Assembly: GCF_039523035.1 (NCBI RefSeq)
Contig: NZ_BAAAEN010000003.1
Coordinates: 310,001 to 374,000, forward strand
DNA from: Pigmentiphaga daeguensis
GTDB taxonomy: Bacteria; Pseudomonadota; Gammaproteobacteria; Burkholderiales; Burkholderiaceae_B
Direction of reading: 5' to 3'
DNA: 64,000 nucleotides
In this document: one piece after another, positions 36,813 to 45,365 of the stretch
Position numbering within the stretch: position 1 is the stretch's first letter
Layout: the number at the start of each line of letters is the position of its first letter
Notes under the pieces: model-generated
Databases searched by the model: none
What the model was told of the DNA's origin: nothing
The model's input: the letters and a program-made list of their open reading frames with translations, nothing else
Made by a program: the position numbers and the translations under genes

Positions 36813-37287
36813 GCCCAGATGTCTCGGCGACGCGGTCGTCGCGATCGCGCAGCAGCCAGTAAGTGGTACCAAGCGCCAGTGTGGCGCCTGCCAGCGCGGC
36901 GATTTTGGCGGGACTCGTGTCGGGGTCAAGGACCACGAACTTGCGTGCCAGCGCGATCAGGCCGATGAGGATCACGGTCTTGACCTGGATGATGCTGTCC
37001 CGACGCAGCGCCACGCGCACGATGGAATGCTTGAACTCCATCGCAATCAAAAGCGTCATGATCATGCCGAACACGCTCTGGAACACCTTGTGGTCCAGGG
37101 GATTGAAGGCATCGAGGACCAGCAGCGTGAAGACGATAGAGATGAGCTGGAGAAGCGACACCACGATGATGACGGCAATCACCGCCGACAGCACGAGCGC
37201 GATGACCCGCTCAAAGCGCTCGTAAAAACTCATGATGGCCCATTGGTCACGCAAGACCTGAAGTGGGTTGAGGCGTGTTGATTTCAT
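36793..37287 (-). CDS. psiE: PsiE-family membrane protein
   Basis: A 164-residue membrane protein of the phosphate-starvation-inducible PsiE family. Four hydrophobic segments are visible: YERFERVIALVLSAVIAVIIVVSLLQLI, then FGMIMTLLIAMEFKHSIV, VKTVILIGLIALARKFVVLD and AALAGATLALGTTYWLL. The ATG at 37287 has GGGAG upstream. It overlaps the preceding small gene by four bases (ATGA) and the following htpX by 20. Its biochemical role is unknown, but psiE is a constant member of heat-resistance loci. Confidence 0.85.
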   Translation of the reverse strand: MKSTRLNPLQVLRDQWAIMSFYERFERVIALVLSAVIAVIIVVSLLQLISIVFTLLVLDAFNPLDHKVFQSVFGMIMTLLIAMEFKHSIVRVALRRDSIIQVKTVILIGLIALARKFVVLDPDTSPAKIAALAGATLALGTTYWLLRDRDDRVAETSGHESSSS

Positions 37288-37526
37288 GAAGATGGACTCC
37301 CTGCGAAATTGCCGCTGTCGGGACGATGGCGCATTGCACTGATGTTTCGTTCGACTATCTCGGCCGGCATGTCCAGCGCCGACATTACCTGTTCCGTCAG
37401 CCCAAGGGCTGCGGCAAAGGACTGCTGATAACCCAGCAAGGTGGGTACTCTGAACGCAGCCGTCACCACGGCCGCCACACTGCACCCCACTAGCAATATC
37501 AGCGTGACGCTCAGCAGGCTCTGCAT
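37284..37526 (-). CDS. small exported or membrane-anchored protein of the stress operon
   Basis: An 80-residue protein with one N-terminal hydrophobic helix (MQSLLSVTLILLVGCSVAAVVTAAF). The rest is a short soluble helix pair. It lies exactly between trx (3-base gap) and psiE (ATGA overlap), so it is a genuine operon member. The cysteine in LLVGCSVA could be lipidated, though the lipobox is imperfect. I do not recognise a family. Confidence 0.65.
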   Translation of the reverse strand: MQSLLSVTLILLVGCSVAAVVTAAFRVPTLLGYQQSFAAALGLTEQVMSALDMPAEIVERNISAMRHRPDSGNFAGSPSS

Positions 37527-37529
37527 CGA

Positions 37530-37970
37530 TCAGCGCCCAACCTGCGCCTTTGCCCAGCGCACGATGTCCTGCGCGCCCATGGCGCCCGCCTGACGCCCGA
37601 TCTCCCGCCCACCTTGGAACAGGGCCAGCGTCGGAATGCTGCGGATACCGAACTGCGCGGCCAGGTGCGGCTCAGCCTCGGTGTTCACCTTCGCCAGCCT
37701 GATCCTGGGTTCGAGCTGGCGCGCCGCTTGCTGAAACTGCGGTGCCATCATCTTGCAAGGCCCGCACCACGGCGCCCAGAAATCGACAAGCAAAGGAAGA
37801 TCGCTGCGCTCCACGTGGCGCCCGAATGTCGCCGTGGTCAACTCGATGGGCTCGCCCATGAACAAGGGCTGCTGGCAGCGGCCACAGTTAGGTTGATCCG
37901 CGAGCTTGGCGGCCGGCACACGGTTGATGGACTGGCAATGCGGGCAGACGATGTGAAGGTGTTCGCTCAT
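37530..37970 (-). CDS. trx: thioredoxin 2-like protein (zinc-binding N-terminus)
   Basis: A 146-residue thioredoxin of the TrxC (Trx2) type. A zinc-ribbon with Cys9, Cys12, Cys29 and Cys32 precedes the thioredoxin fold. The redox motif is FWAPWCGPCKMMAP (Cys69/Cys72) and the cis-proline is in IRSIPTLALF. It reduces oxidised protein thiols and resists oxidative stress. The ATG overlaps the ftsH stop by four bases. trx is a regular member of the transmissible stress-tolerance locus. Confidence 0.92.
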   Translation of the reverse strand: MSEHLHIVCPHCQSINRVPAAKLADQPNCGRCQQPLFMGEPIELTTATFGRHVERSDLPLLVDFWAPWCGPCKMMAPQFQQAARQLEPRIRLAKVNTEAEPHLAAQFGIRSIPTLALFQGGREIGRQAGAMGAQDIVRWAKAQVGR

Positions 37971-39847
37971 GGTGTGGCCCCTTGGGATGTAGAGAGTGAG
38001 GTTTCGGACTGGGGGGGCGCCGACTCGCGGGATTCGGACTTCAGCCCCTGGGTCAGCTGACGGATGCCGTTTTCGTCCAGGGTTTCCCGCGCCAGCAGTT
38101 CGCGCGCGCAGCGCTCCAGCACCGCGCGGTTGGTATCGAGAATCCGGTAGGCGCGCTCGAACACGCCCATCACGATGTCGCGGATCGCCTGATCGATGCG
38201 CGCCTGGGTGGATTCCGCCACCCGGCAACCACCTTGAGCCAGCTCGGGGACGTCGAGAAAACGCGGCCGCTGCGCCTCAAACGCGATGTAGCCGAGCCCC
38301 TCGTCCATGCCAAAGCGGGTGATCATGTCGCGCGCGATGTCGGTGGCCCGCGCCAGATCGTCTGCGGCACCGGTCGACAGTTCGCCAAACACCAACTTCT
38401 CTGCGGCGCGCCCGCCCAACAGTACGGCGATCTTGTGCTCCAGATCGGCGCGCGTCATCAGGAACCGGTCCTCGGTGGGGCGTTGCAGCGTGTAGCCCAG
38501 TGCGCCGATGCCGCGCGGAATGATCGATATCTTGTGTACCGGGTCTGTGCCTGGTAGCGCCAGCGCCACCAAGGCATGGCCCATCTCGTGATAGGCCACC
38601 GTCTCGCGCTCCTTCGGGTTGAGGACACGGTTGCGCTTCTCCAAGCCGGCGACGATGCGCTCGATCGCTGCAGTGAAGTCCTGCAGCTCGACCGCACGGG
38701 CCTTGCGCCGGGTGGCAGCCAGCGCCGCTTCGTTAACCAGGTTGGCTAGGTCGGCACCAGAAAAGCCGGTCGTCAACGCCGCGACTTGTTCGAGATCGAC
38801 ATCACTGGCCAGGGTAACCTTCTTGACGTGCACCTTCAGGATATCGAGACGGCCTTTCTTATCGGGGCGGTCCACCAGCACCTGGCGGTCGAAGCGACCG
38901 GCGCGCAAAAGCGCCTGATCGAGAATTTCAGGCCGGTTGGTGGCGGCGAGAATGATGAGCCCCACTGAACTGTCGAAACCATCCATCTCGGTCAGGAGCT
39001 GGTTGAGCGTTTGCTCGCGCTCGTCGTGGCCGCTGATGGGGCCTCCGACGCCGCGCGCACGGCCCAGCGCGTCGAGTTCGTCGATGAAGATGATGGCCGG
39101 CGCCTGCGCGCGGGCCTGCTCGAACAGGTCGCGCACGCGCGCCGCCCCCACGCCGACGAACATCTCGACGAACTCCGAGCCGGAGATGGAAAAGAATGGC
39201 ACCCCGGCTTCGCCCGCGACGGCTTTGGCGAGCAAGGTCTTGCCGGTGCCGGGTGGCCCTACCAGCAGCACACCTTTCGGGATGCGCGCCCCGAGACGAC
39301 CGTAGTCATGCGGGTTCTTCAGAAAGTCGACGATCTCGACCAGTTCGGCCTTGGCTTCGTCGACGCCCGCGACATCGGCGAAGGTGACGCCCATGTTCTT
39401 CTCCATGAACACCTTGGCGCGACTCTTGCCGATGCTCAGGAAACCACCCATGCCCTGCTTCTCGGCGAAGCGGCGGAACAGGAAGAACCAGACGCCGAAG
39501 AAGGCCACGGCCGGCAGAATCCAGGAGAGCACATCACGCAGCCAGGTGCTTTCCACCACTCGCGCGTAGGACACATCGTATTTCGACAGCTGCTCGGCCA
39601 GGTCGGGTTCGACGCGGGTGGCCACGATGGTGGTCTTGCCCCGGCTGTCCGGCGATTTCAGGCGCCCGGTGACCGTGCGGTCCGACACCAGCACTTCGGC
39701 GACGCGCCCCTCGGCCAGCGCCTTCTCGAATTCGCTGTAGGGCACGGGCTCGACGGTCTTGGCCGCCTGCCAGTAGTTCTGCAGCGTCAGCAGCAACAGG
39801 CCGGCGACGATCCAGTAGCCAATGTTCCATTGATCTTTCTTTTCCAT
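37967..39847 (-). CDS. ftsH: FtsH-type membrane AAA protease of the stress locus
   Basis: A 626-residue ATP-dependent membrane zinc protease. I chose ATG at 39847, preceded by GAGGAAC; an in-frame start at 39865 lacks that spacing. Two membrane helices (about 8-25 and 105-125) flank a short periplasmic domain. The AAA domain has GPPGTGKT (about 197), IIFIDELDALG and RPEILDQALLRAGRFDRQ, and the protease motif is YHEMGHALVA (HExxH). It extracts and degrades misfolded membrane proteins. It is accessory to any housekeeping FtsH, consistent with the heat-resistance islands. Confidence 0.92.
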   Translation of the reverse strand: MEKKDQWNIGYWIVAGLLLLTLQNYWQAAKTVEPVPYSEFEKALAEGRVAEVLVSDRTVTGRLKSPDSRGKTTIVATRVEPDLAEQLSKYDVSYARVVESTWLRDVLSWILPAVAFFGVWFFLFRRFAEKQGMGGFLSIGKSRAKVFMEKNMGVTFADVAGVDEAKAELVEIVDFLKNPHDYGRLGARIPKGVLLVGPPGTGKTLLAKAVAGEAGVPFFSISGSEFVEMFVGVGAARVRDLFEQARAQAPAIIFIDELDALGRARGVGGPISGHDEREQTLNQLLTEMDGFDSSVGLIILAATNRPEILDQALLRAGRFDRQVLVDRPDKKGRLDILKVHVKKVTLASDVDLEQVAALTTGFSGADLANLVNEAALAATRRKARAVELQDFTAAIERIVAGLEKRNRVLNPKERETVAYHEMGHALVALALPGTDPVHKISIIPRGIGALGYTLQRPTEDRFLMTRADLEHKIAVLLGGRAAEKLVFGELSTGAADDLARATDIARDMITRFGMDEGLGYIAFEAQRPRFLDVPELAQGGCRVAESTQARIDQAIRDIVMGVFERAYRILDTNRAVLERCARELLARETLDENGIRQLTQGLKSESRESAPPQSETSLSTSQGATP

Positions 39848-39874
39848 GGGCAATGTTCCTCGCAAGTCGTGTCG

Positions 39875-41317
39875 CTAGAGAATGGGGGTGAACAGACGGG
39901 CCACCCCGTCGCGCAAGCGGATGGCCAGCGGGCGGGCGCGCAACGCCATCGCCGATATCTCGTCCGCCGCATCACGGGCGGCATCAAAAAGGGATGACAG
40001 CCGCGTAGACAACGCGGTGTCGTACACCTCCACATTGAACTCGAAGTTCAGGCGCAAACTGCGCGCATCCCAATTGGCCGAACCCAGGCAGCACCACGCT
40101 CCGTCTACCAGCATCAGCTTGCTGTGGTCGAACGGGCCAGGCCGTTCGAAGATGCGCACACCGTGCTCCAGCGCCTGCCAGTAGTGGGCGCGCGCGGCCC
40201 ATTGCACCGTGGGATGGTCACCGTTCGCAGGCGTCAGCACGTCGACACGCACGCCGCGCAACGCAGCCGTGCTTAGCGCCGCGATCATCGGCTGATCGGG
40301 GACGAAGTAAGGTGTCCAGATGCGCACCGAATGCTTCGCCGCGCTCAAAGCGCCCATGAAGGTCCAGCGCATCCGGTCCAGGGCCTCATCGGGACCGGCC
40401 TCGATGCCGCGCGCCCAAGAGGTTCCTTGCTCATCAGCCATTGCGGGAGATTCGCGCCAGAAACCCTTGCTGAGCCGCTCGCCCGTGGTATCGCACCAAT
40501 CATCGGTGAAGCTCCGCATCAGATGCTCTACCACCGGCCCGCGCAGACGAAAGTGTAAATCGTGACAGGCCTGGCCCGGCGCATCGGGCCGCCAATACGG
40601 GCTGAAGATGTTCATGCCGCCGGTAAAACCCGTCTTGCCATCGATCACCAGCAGCTTGCGGTGATTGCGCAGATGCGCGCCATGCAGGCGCGCGGGAATC
40701 AACGTCGGGTTGAACGTCGCCGCCGGCACGCCGGCGCGCTGCAAGGCGCGGTAGGCGCTGCGGGGCGTCCAGCGGGCATACACGTCGTCGATCAGCACCC
40801 GCACTTGCACGCCGCGCGCATGAGCCCGGCTCAGCGCATCGACGAACTGCGCCCCGATGCCTTGGCCGTCGAAGATGTACGAAGCCAGCGCGACGCTGTG
40901 CCGCGCCGATTCGATGGCAGCGAGCATGGCCGGGTAGGCCTGCTCGCCATCGATGAGCGGCTCGATGCGGTTGCCGCTGGTCAGCGACTGGCCGGTGGCG
41001 CGTCCCACCAGGTGCGCCAGGCCGGCAAGCGGCGGCGATACGGGCTCGGGCACCGTGGGCGAGAGGTCCTGCCGAACAGCAGGATCTGCCCCCGGGAAGA
41101 GCCGCCGCGCCCGCCGCTGGTAACGGTTGATGCCGAACAGCCCATACAGCAGCGAACCGCCCAGCGGCAACAGCGCGATCAGCAGCACCCACAGCGTGGC
41201 CGATCGAGGGTCACGCTTGTAGATGACCGCGTGCCCCGCTGTGGGGATATCGACCGCGAGCGACACGAGGGTGGCTGCCCATGTCAGCCCGTTGGGGTCG
41301 GACACGACAGCCCCCAT
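39875..41317 (-). CDS. cls: cardiolipin synthase (phospholipase D family)
   Basis: A 480-residue membrane enzyme. Two N-terminal hydrophobic stretches (about 12-30 and 40-63) precede two PLD catalytic motifs: HLRNHRKLLVIDGKTGFTGGMN and FDHSKLMLVDGAWCCLGSANWD, each with the HxKxxxxD core. It joins phosphatidylglycerol units to make cardiolipin, which stabilises stressed membranes. It lies 27 bases before ftsH and 3 bases after clpK, inside the stress operon. Confidence 0.9.
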   Translation of the reverse strand: MGAVVSDPNGLTWAATLVSLAVDIPTAGHAVIYKRDPRSATLWVLLIALLPLGGSLLYGLFGINRYQRRARRLFPGADPAVRQDLSPTVPEPVSPPLAGLAHLVGRATGQSLTSGNRIEPLIDGEQAYPAMLAAIESARHSVALASYIFDGQGIGAQFVDALSRAHARGVQVRVLIDDVYARWTPRSAYRALQRAGVPAATFNPTLIPARLHGAHLRNHRKLLVIDGKTGFTGGMNIFSPYWRPDAPGQACHDLHFRLRGPVVEHLMRSFTDDWCDTTGERLSKGFWRESPAMADEQGTSWARGIEAGPDEALDRMRWTFMGALSAAKHSVRIWTPYFVPDQPMIAALSTAALRGVRVDVLTPANGDHPTVQWAARAHYWQALEHGVRIFERPGPFDHSKLMLVDGAWCCLGSANWDARSLRLNFEFNVEVYDTALSTRLSSLFDAARDAADEISAMALRARPLAIRLRDGVARLFTPIL

Positions 41318-41320
41318 CGC

Positions 41321-44170
41321 TCAAGATTCGCCGCCCGCTGACTTCTTCTTGCGCGCAGGCTTGCTCTCGTCGCTCGGCGGCGCCTCGGCCACGTTCGCGG
41401 CAACGGGCTTCTCATGCTCGGCCGGCTTCGCGGGCGGCTCCTTGCGCTCGAAGACCACCCGTTCGGCCTTGTCATCCCAACGGGCGCTGGCGTGATCGGC
41501 CTTGCCGATGCCACCACCGAGCATCTCGCGTGCCAGCGCGGTTTCCAGCTCGCTGCGGATCAGCCGCTTGAGCTCGCGCGCGCCGAACTCGGGTTTGTAG
41601 CCTTCCTCCGCGAAGTGATCGATCAAGGTCTGATCGAAGGTCAGCGTCACGCCCTGGCTGGCGGCGTTGCGGGCCACACGATCGAGTTGCAGGCCGACGA
41701 TATGGCGGATCTCCTCCCTGCCCAGCGCATGGAAGACGATGATCTCGTCGATGCGGTTGAGGAACTCGGGGCGGAAGTGTCCGCGCAGCACGTCCATCAC
41801 CTCGGACTTGGTCTTCTCGTATTCCTCGCCGGCGGCGCCACGGGCCTTCAGCCGACGCTGGATGATGTCCGAGCCCAAGTTCGAGGTGGCGATGATGATG
41901 GTATTGGTGAAATCCACCACCCGGCCCTTGCCGTCGGTGAGCCGCCCGTCGTCGAACACCTGCAGCAGGATGTTGTAGACGTCGGGGTGAGCCTTCTCGA
42001 TCTCGTCCAGCAGCAACACGCTGTAGGGTTTGCGCCGCACCTTCTCGGTGAGCTGGCCACCCTCGTCGTAGCCGACGTAACCCGGAGGCGCCCCCACCAG
42101 GCGTGCCACGGTATGGCGTTCCCCGTACTCGGACATGTCGATGCGCAGCAGCGCACCTTCATCGCCATAGATGGACTCGGCCAGCGCCTTGGCGAGCTCG
42201 GTCTTGCCCACGCCGGTCGGCCCGAGGAACAGAAAAGTCGCCACCGGCTTGCTGCCTTCGCGCAGGCCCGCGCGCGACAACCGCACGGCATCGGCCACCG
42301 CGCGCACCGCTTCGTCCTGGCCCACGAGGCGCTCGTGCAGCCGCTGCTCCAGATGCAGCAGCTTCTCGCGTTCTTCCACCGTCAGCTCGTTGACCGGAAT
42401 GCCGGTCAGGCGCGAGACGATCTGCGCGACATGCTCGGCTTTGACTTCGGCACTGCCCGAGGCGCGCTCGCGTTCCCATTCCTCGACAAGCTTCTTGAGT
42501 TCGGCCTCTTTGGCCTCGATGTGCTTGCCCAGCTCGGCGGCCTTGTCGTATTGCTTGCGCGAGGCCACATAGTCCTGCTCACGCCGCAGCTGGTGCAGTT
42601 CGGACTCCAGCTCCTGCACCGCCACCGGGCGGGCCGTGGCCGACAGCTTCACGCGTGCGGCAGCCTGGTCGAGCAGGTCGATGGCCTTGTCCGGCAAAAA
42701 GCGCGCGGTGATGTAGCGGTCCGACAACTCGGCGGCGGCGATGATCGCATCCTCGGTGATGCTGACCTTGTGGTGCGCCTCGAAGGTGTCGCGCAGGCCG
42801 CGCAGGATCATCATGGTCTGCGCCACGGTCGGCTCGGGCACCATCACCGGCTGGAAGCGACGCTCCAGCGCGGCGTCCTTCTCGATGTACTTCTGATACT
42901 CGTTGAGCGTGGTGGCGCCGATCAGGTTCAGTTCGCCGCGCGCCATCATCGGCTTGAACACGTTGGCCACGTCCAGCCCGCCTTCGCCGCCACCCTGGCC
43001 GGCACCGACGATGGTGTGCACCTCGTCGATGAAGAGAATCAGCTCCCCCTGGTGCTCGGTCACTTCCTTGAGCACCTTCTGCACGCGCTCCTCGAACTCG
43101 CCGCGGTACTTGGCGCCGGCCACCATGGCATTGATGTTGAGTTCCACCAGGCGCTTGTCGCGCAGCGTCTCGGGCACTTCGCCGGCGACCATGCGCTGCG
43201 CCAGCCCTTCGACGATGGCGGTCTTGCCGACGCCGGGCTCGCCGATCAGCACCGGGTTGTTCTTCTTGCGCCGGGCCAGCACTTCGATGGTCGTCTCGAT
43301 CTCCTGCGCGCGGCCGATGACCGGATCGAGCTTGCCCTCGCGCGCCATCTTGGTGAGGTCGCGCGAATACTTGTCGAGTTCCGGCGTGTTGGTCGGCGTC
43401 TCGGCGCGGCCATCCTCGGCCCCTTTGCCGACCACCTTGCCTACCTGCTGGCGCAGCGCTTGCGGCGTGAGGCCGTAACGGCGCAGCAGGTTGGCCGCCA
43501 AACCTTCGCCTTCCTCGGCGAGCCCGATCAGGAAATGCTCCGGCCCGACATAAGAGTGGCCGAGCTCGTTGGAGGCCACGAAAGCACGGCTGAGCGCGTC
43601 CTTGACCCGGGGCGACACGCCGATCTCGCCCTCGAACGGCTTATCGCCGCGCTTGGCTTCGGATTCGATCTGGCGCTTGAGGTCATCGACCTTGATCTTG
43701 AACTGCCCCAGGATGGTCTTGACCACGTCGCTGTCGGATAGCGCCAGCAGCAGGTGTTCGGTATCGACTTCGGCGCGCCCGAACTCTGCAGCGTGTCGGG
43801 CGGCCTCCTGCAATAGGGCCTCGGACTGTTCGCTGATACGGCTGGCGAGCCCACTGCCGCGACGGCGCGCGGTGCCCGTACCGGCCGGGGCGGGTTCGCC
43901 GAACGAGGCATCGACGACCTCGTCGGTATCGGCCGCCATGGGCGGTGCGTCGTCACCGATGCGGAAGAAGTCGCTGCCAAGGAAGTCTTCGAACAGCCCG
44001 CTGCGCGAGCCGAACAAGGCTTCCAGCGGTGAGACGGTGCGCTTTTGCTGGCGCACCAGTTGGCGATAGTGATCGTCACACAACAGCATGGTGCTGTGGC
44101 GACCATTGAGATTGGCTTCCACCCGCACCGTGGCGGGCTGGCCGCAGACTTGGCATTGTTTTCTGGCCAT
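41321..44170 (-). CDS. clpK: ClpK/ClpG-type disaggregase AAA+ ATPase
   Basis: A 949-residue Clp/Hsp100 ATPase, the signature protein of transmissible thermotolerance loci. The ATG at 44170 opens a zinc-binding N-terminal extension (KQCQVCGQPATV ... LLCDDHYRQL), then a Clp N-domain, AAA1 (GEPGVGKT, LFIDEVHT), a short middle coiled coil, and AAA2 (FLGPTGVGKTELAKA, LLLDEIEKAHPDV). No IGF/LGF ClpP-docking tripeptide is visible in the AAA2 loop, matching the autonomous disaggregase ClpG rather than a protease partner. The charged C-terminal tail (KPARKKKSAGG) is also typical. The neighbouring sHsp20 should feed it aggregates. Confidence 0.95.
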   Translation of the reverse strand: MARKQCQVCGQPATVRVEANLNGRHSTMLLCDDHYRQLVRQQKRTVSPLEALFGSRSGLFEDFLGSDFFRIGDDAPPMAADTDEVVDASFGEPAPAGTGTARRRGSGLASRISEQSEALLQEAARHAAEFGRAEVDTEHLLLALSDSDVVKTILGQFKIKVDDLKRQIESEAKRGDKPFEGEIGVSPRVKDALSRAFVASNELGHSYVGPEHFLIGLAEEGEGLAANLLRRYGLTPQALRQQVGKVVGKGAEDGRAETPTNTPELDKYSRDLTKMAREGKLDPVIGRAQEIETTIEVLARRKKNNPVLIGEPGVGKTAIVEGLAQRMVAGEVPETLRDKRLVELNINAMVAGAKYRGEFEERVQKVLKEVTEHQGELILFIDEVHTIVGAGQGGGEGGLDVANVFKPMMARGELNLIGATTLNEYQKYIEKDAALERRFQPVMVPEPTVAQTMMILRGLRDTFEAHHKVSITEDAIIAAAELSDRYITARFLPDKAIDLLDQAAARVKLSATARPVAVQELESELHQLRREQDYVASRKQYDKAAELGKHIEAKEAELKKLVEEWERERASGSAEVKAEHVAQIVSRLTGIPVNELTVEEREKLLHLEQRLHERLVGQDEAVRAVADAVRLSRAGLREGSKPVATFLFLGPTGVGKTELAKALAESIYGDEGALLRIDMSEYGERHTVARLVGAPPGYVGYDEGGQLTEKVRRKPYSVLLLDEIEKAHPDVYNILLQVFDDGRLTDGKGRVVDFTNTIIIATSNLGSDIIQRRLKARGAAGEEYEKTKSEVMDVLRGHFRPEFLNRIDEIIVFHALGREEIRHIVGLQLDRVARNAASQGVTLTFDQTLIDHFAEEGYKPEFGARELKRLIRSELETALAREMLGGGIGKADHASARWDDKAERVVFERKEPPAKPAEHEKPVAANVAEAPPSDESKPARKKKSAGGES

Positions 44171-44199
44171 GCTGATGCTCCTGTAAAGATTGATCTGAC

Positions 44200-44224
44200 G
44201 AGGCACCGCCGATCACGGTGCCTC
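44200..44224 (-). promoter_or_regulatory. hairpin between hsp20 and clpK
   Basis: A perfect 9-bp stem (GAGGCACCG/CGGTGCCTC, loop of 7) lies in the 93-base gap between the hsp20 stop and the clpK start. No T run follows on the minus strand, so it looks more like an RNA-stabilising or partial-termination element that would set the sHsp-to-Clp ratio. Confidence 0.5.
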
Positions 44225-44263
44225 ATCTCTTTGTGGTTTTTGAGAAAAACGCGCTGCCCCGCG

Positions 44264-44833
44264 TCAGCCGTTGATCGGGATCGAGCGCCCCTGCTTGGGC
44301 GTACTGGCCTCGCGCTTGTCCATCGTGATCGTGAGCACGCCGTTCTTGAATGCGGCCTTGATCGATTCCTGGTTGGCGTTGTCAGGCAGGTTCAGGACAC
44401 GCTGGAAACTGCCGTAGGAGCGTTCGACGCGATGGAAGCCACCCTCCTTCTTTTCCTGCTCCTGGCGCTTCTCGCCCCGTACCATCAGCACGTCGTTGTC
44501 GAGCGTGATCTGGATGTCTTTTTCCTCGACGCCGGGAACCTCCAAAGAAATCTTGTACTGCTTGTCGGTTTCCTGGATGTCAAGTGCCGGCTTCAGCAGG
44601 CCCGGCCAGTCCGACGGCCATCGCGGCATGGCCAGCGCAGGAAAGCCGAAGCCTCGAAATGCATCGTCAAAGAGGCGGTCGATCTCGCGATGCAATTGCA
44701 GGATGGGACTGACGGGCCCACCCGCCACCGGCAGGTCATTGCGCTGCACCGGCAGCGAGGCAGTGCTCTGTTGTTCTTCCTGCTCCTTCTTGAACCAGTT
44801 CCAGGGAGCCAATTTCTTGAAATCAATGTCCAT
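44264..44833 (-). CDS. hsp20: small heat-shock protein (Hsp20/alpha-crystallin family)
   Basis: A 189-residue sHsp. The ATG at 44833 has a strong GGAGGT site. An N-terminal amphipathic region (DFKKLAPWNWFKKE) precedes the alpha-crystallin domain (about 75-175: PALDIQETDKQYKISLEVPGVEEKDIQITLDNDVLMVRGEKRQEQ, with AAFKNGVLTITMDKRE), and the C-terminal IPI oligomerisation motif is at the very end (RSIPING). It holds unfolding proteins for the disaggregase. Length and place match the sHsp20c of the stress-tolerance locus. It lies 35 bases after the HTH gene. Confidence 0.93.
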   Translation of the reverse strand: MDIDFKKLAPWNWFKKEQEEQQSTASLPVQRNDLPVAGGPVSPILQLHREIDRLFDDAFRGFGFPALAMPRWPSDWPGLLKPALDIQETDKQYKISLEVPGVEEKDIQITLDNDVLMVRGEKRQEQEKKEGGFHRVERSYGSFQRVLNLPDNANQESIKAAFKNGVLTITMDKREASTPKQGRSIPING

Positions 44834-44868
44834 GTCACACCTCCAGAAGAAAAATTGAAGACTCTCGC

Positions 44869-45150
44869 TCACTCCGTTTGCCTGCGGCGACGGACAGCGC
44901 GCCCAGACGACACGGAGTGTTCCGCTGACTTTGGCTGCTCATCTGTGCGTATCACCTCCTTCTTTCTGCCTGCTTGGATCTGATCATTGATCCATCGATC
45001 GATTTCACTTTGACGAAACCGCCACGTCCCGCCGACCTTGAAGGCCGGAATCTCCCCGTGCGAGGCGAGCCGGTAAAGCGTCCGCTTGCCGACTTTCAAG
45101 TAGGCAGTCAACTCGTCGAGTGTGAAGATCGCCTGCTGGCGCGCTGTCAT
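44869..45150 (-). CDS. excisionase-type HTH protein heading the stress operon
   Basis: A 93-residue MerR/Xis-like DNA-binding protein: FTLDELTAYLKVGKRTLYRLASHGEIPAFKVGGTWRFRQSEIDRWINDQIQ is a complete HTH_17 domain, followed by a basic tail. The ATG at 45150 is preceded by GGGGGTGG. Genes of this kind open many heat-resistance islands and may regulate them. It is the first gene of the operon, just downstream of a promoter with a tandem TTGCAAGA site. Confidence 0.85.
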   Translation of the reverse strand: MTARQQAIFTLDELTAYLKVGKRTLYRLASHGEIPAFKVGGTWRFRQSEIDRWINDQIQAGRKKEVIRTDEQPKSAEHSVSSGRAVRRRRQTE

Positions 45151-45198
45151 ACCACCCCCACAAGTTCCGTCGTCACGCGGCCTCGCCTGAGGAAATTC

Positions 45199-45243
45199 TT
45201 GCAAGACTTTGCAAGATATTGCGCCTAACATGCCGAAAGTCAA
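45199..45243 (-). promoter_or_regulatory. candidate promoter and operator of the stress operon
   Basis: On the minus strand TTGACT (45243-45238) and AATATC (45220-45215) are 17 bases apart. Just downstream, the octamer TTGCAAGA on the plus strand occurs twice (45199-45206 and 45209-45216), spaced exactly 10 bases, one helical turn, overlapping the -10 box and the likely start point. A regulator bound there, for instance the adjacent HTH protein, would block the promoter. Confidence 0.5.
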
Positions 45244-45365
45244 GAGTCACAATCCAGCGACCTGCTGGCCGATTGATGTGACTCAATCGTAAGCAGCCAG
45301 GAAACAAATGTTGGCTGCCACCGCGATGGTGCTCCCCAAGTCATCAATCTGCAGCCATGTGAAAG

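Noticed and set aside
41414..43741. 775-codon open frame on the plus strand opposite clpK
   Set aside because: It is fully antisense to a certain ClpK gene with all its motifs; the residue mix is that of a shadow frame.
44834..44868. An RNA thermometer (fourU or ROSE type) in the hsp20 leader
   Set aside because: The leader is only 35 bases long. A T run lies near GGAGG, but pairing would be mainly G-U with a 5-base loop, too weak to claim.
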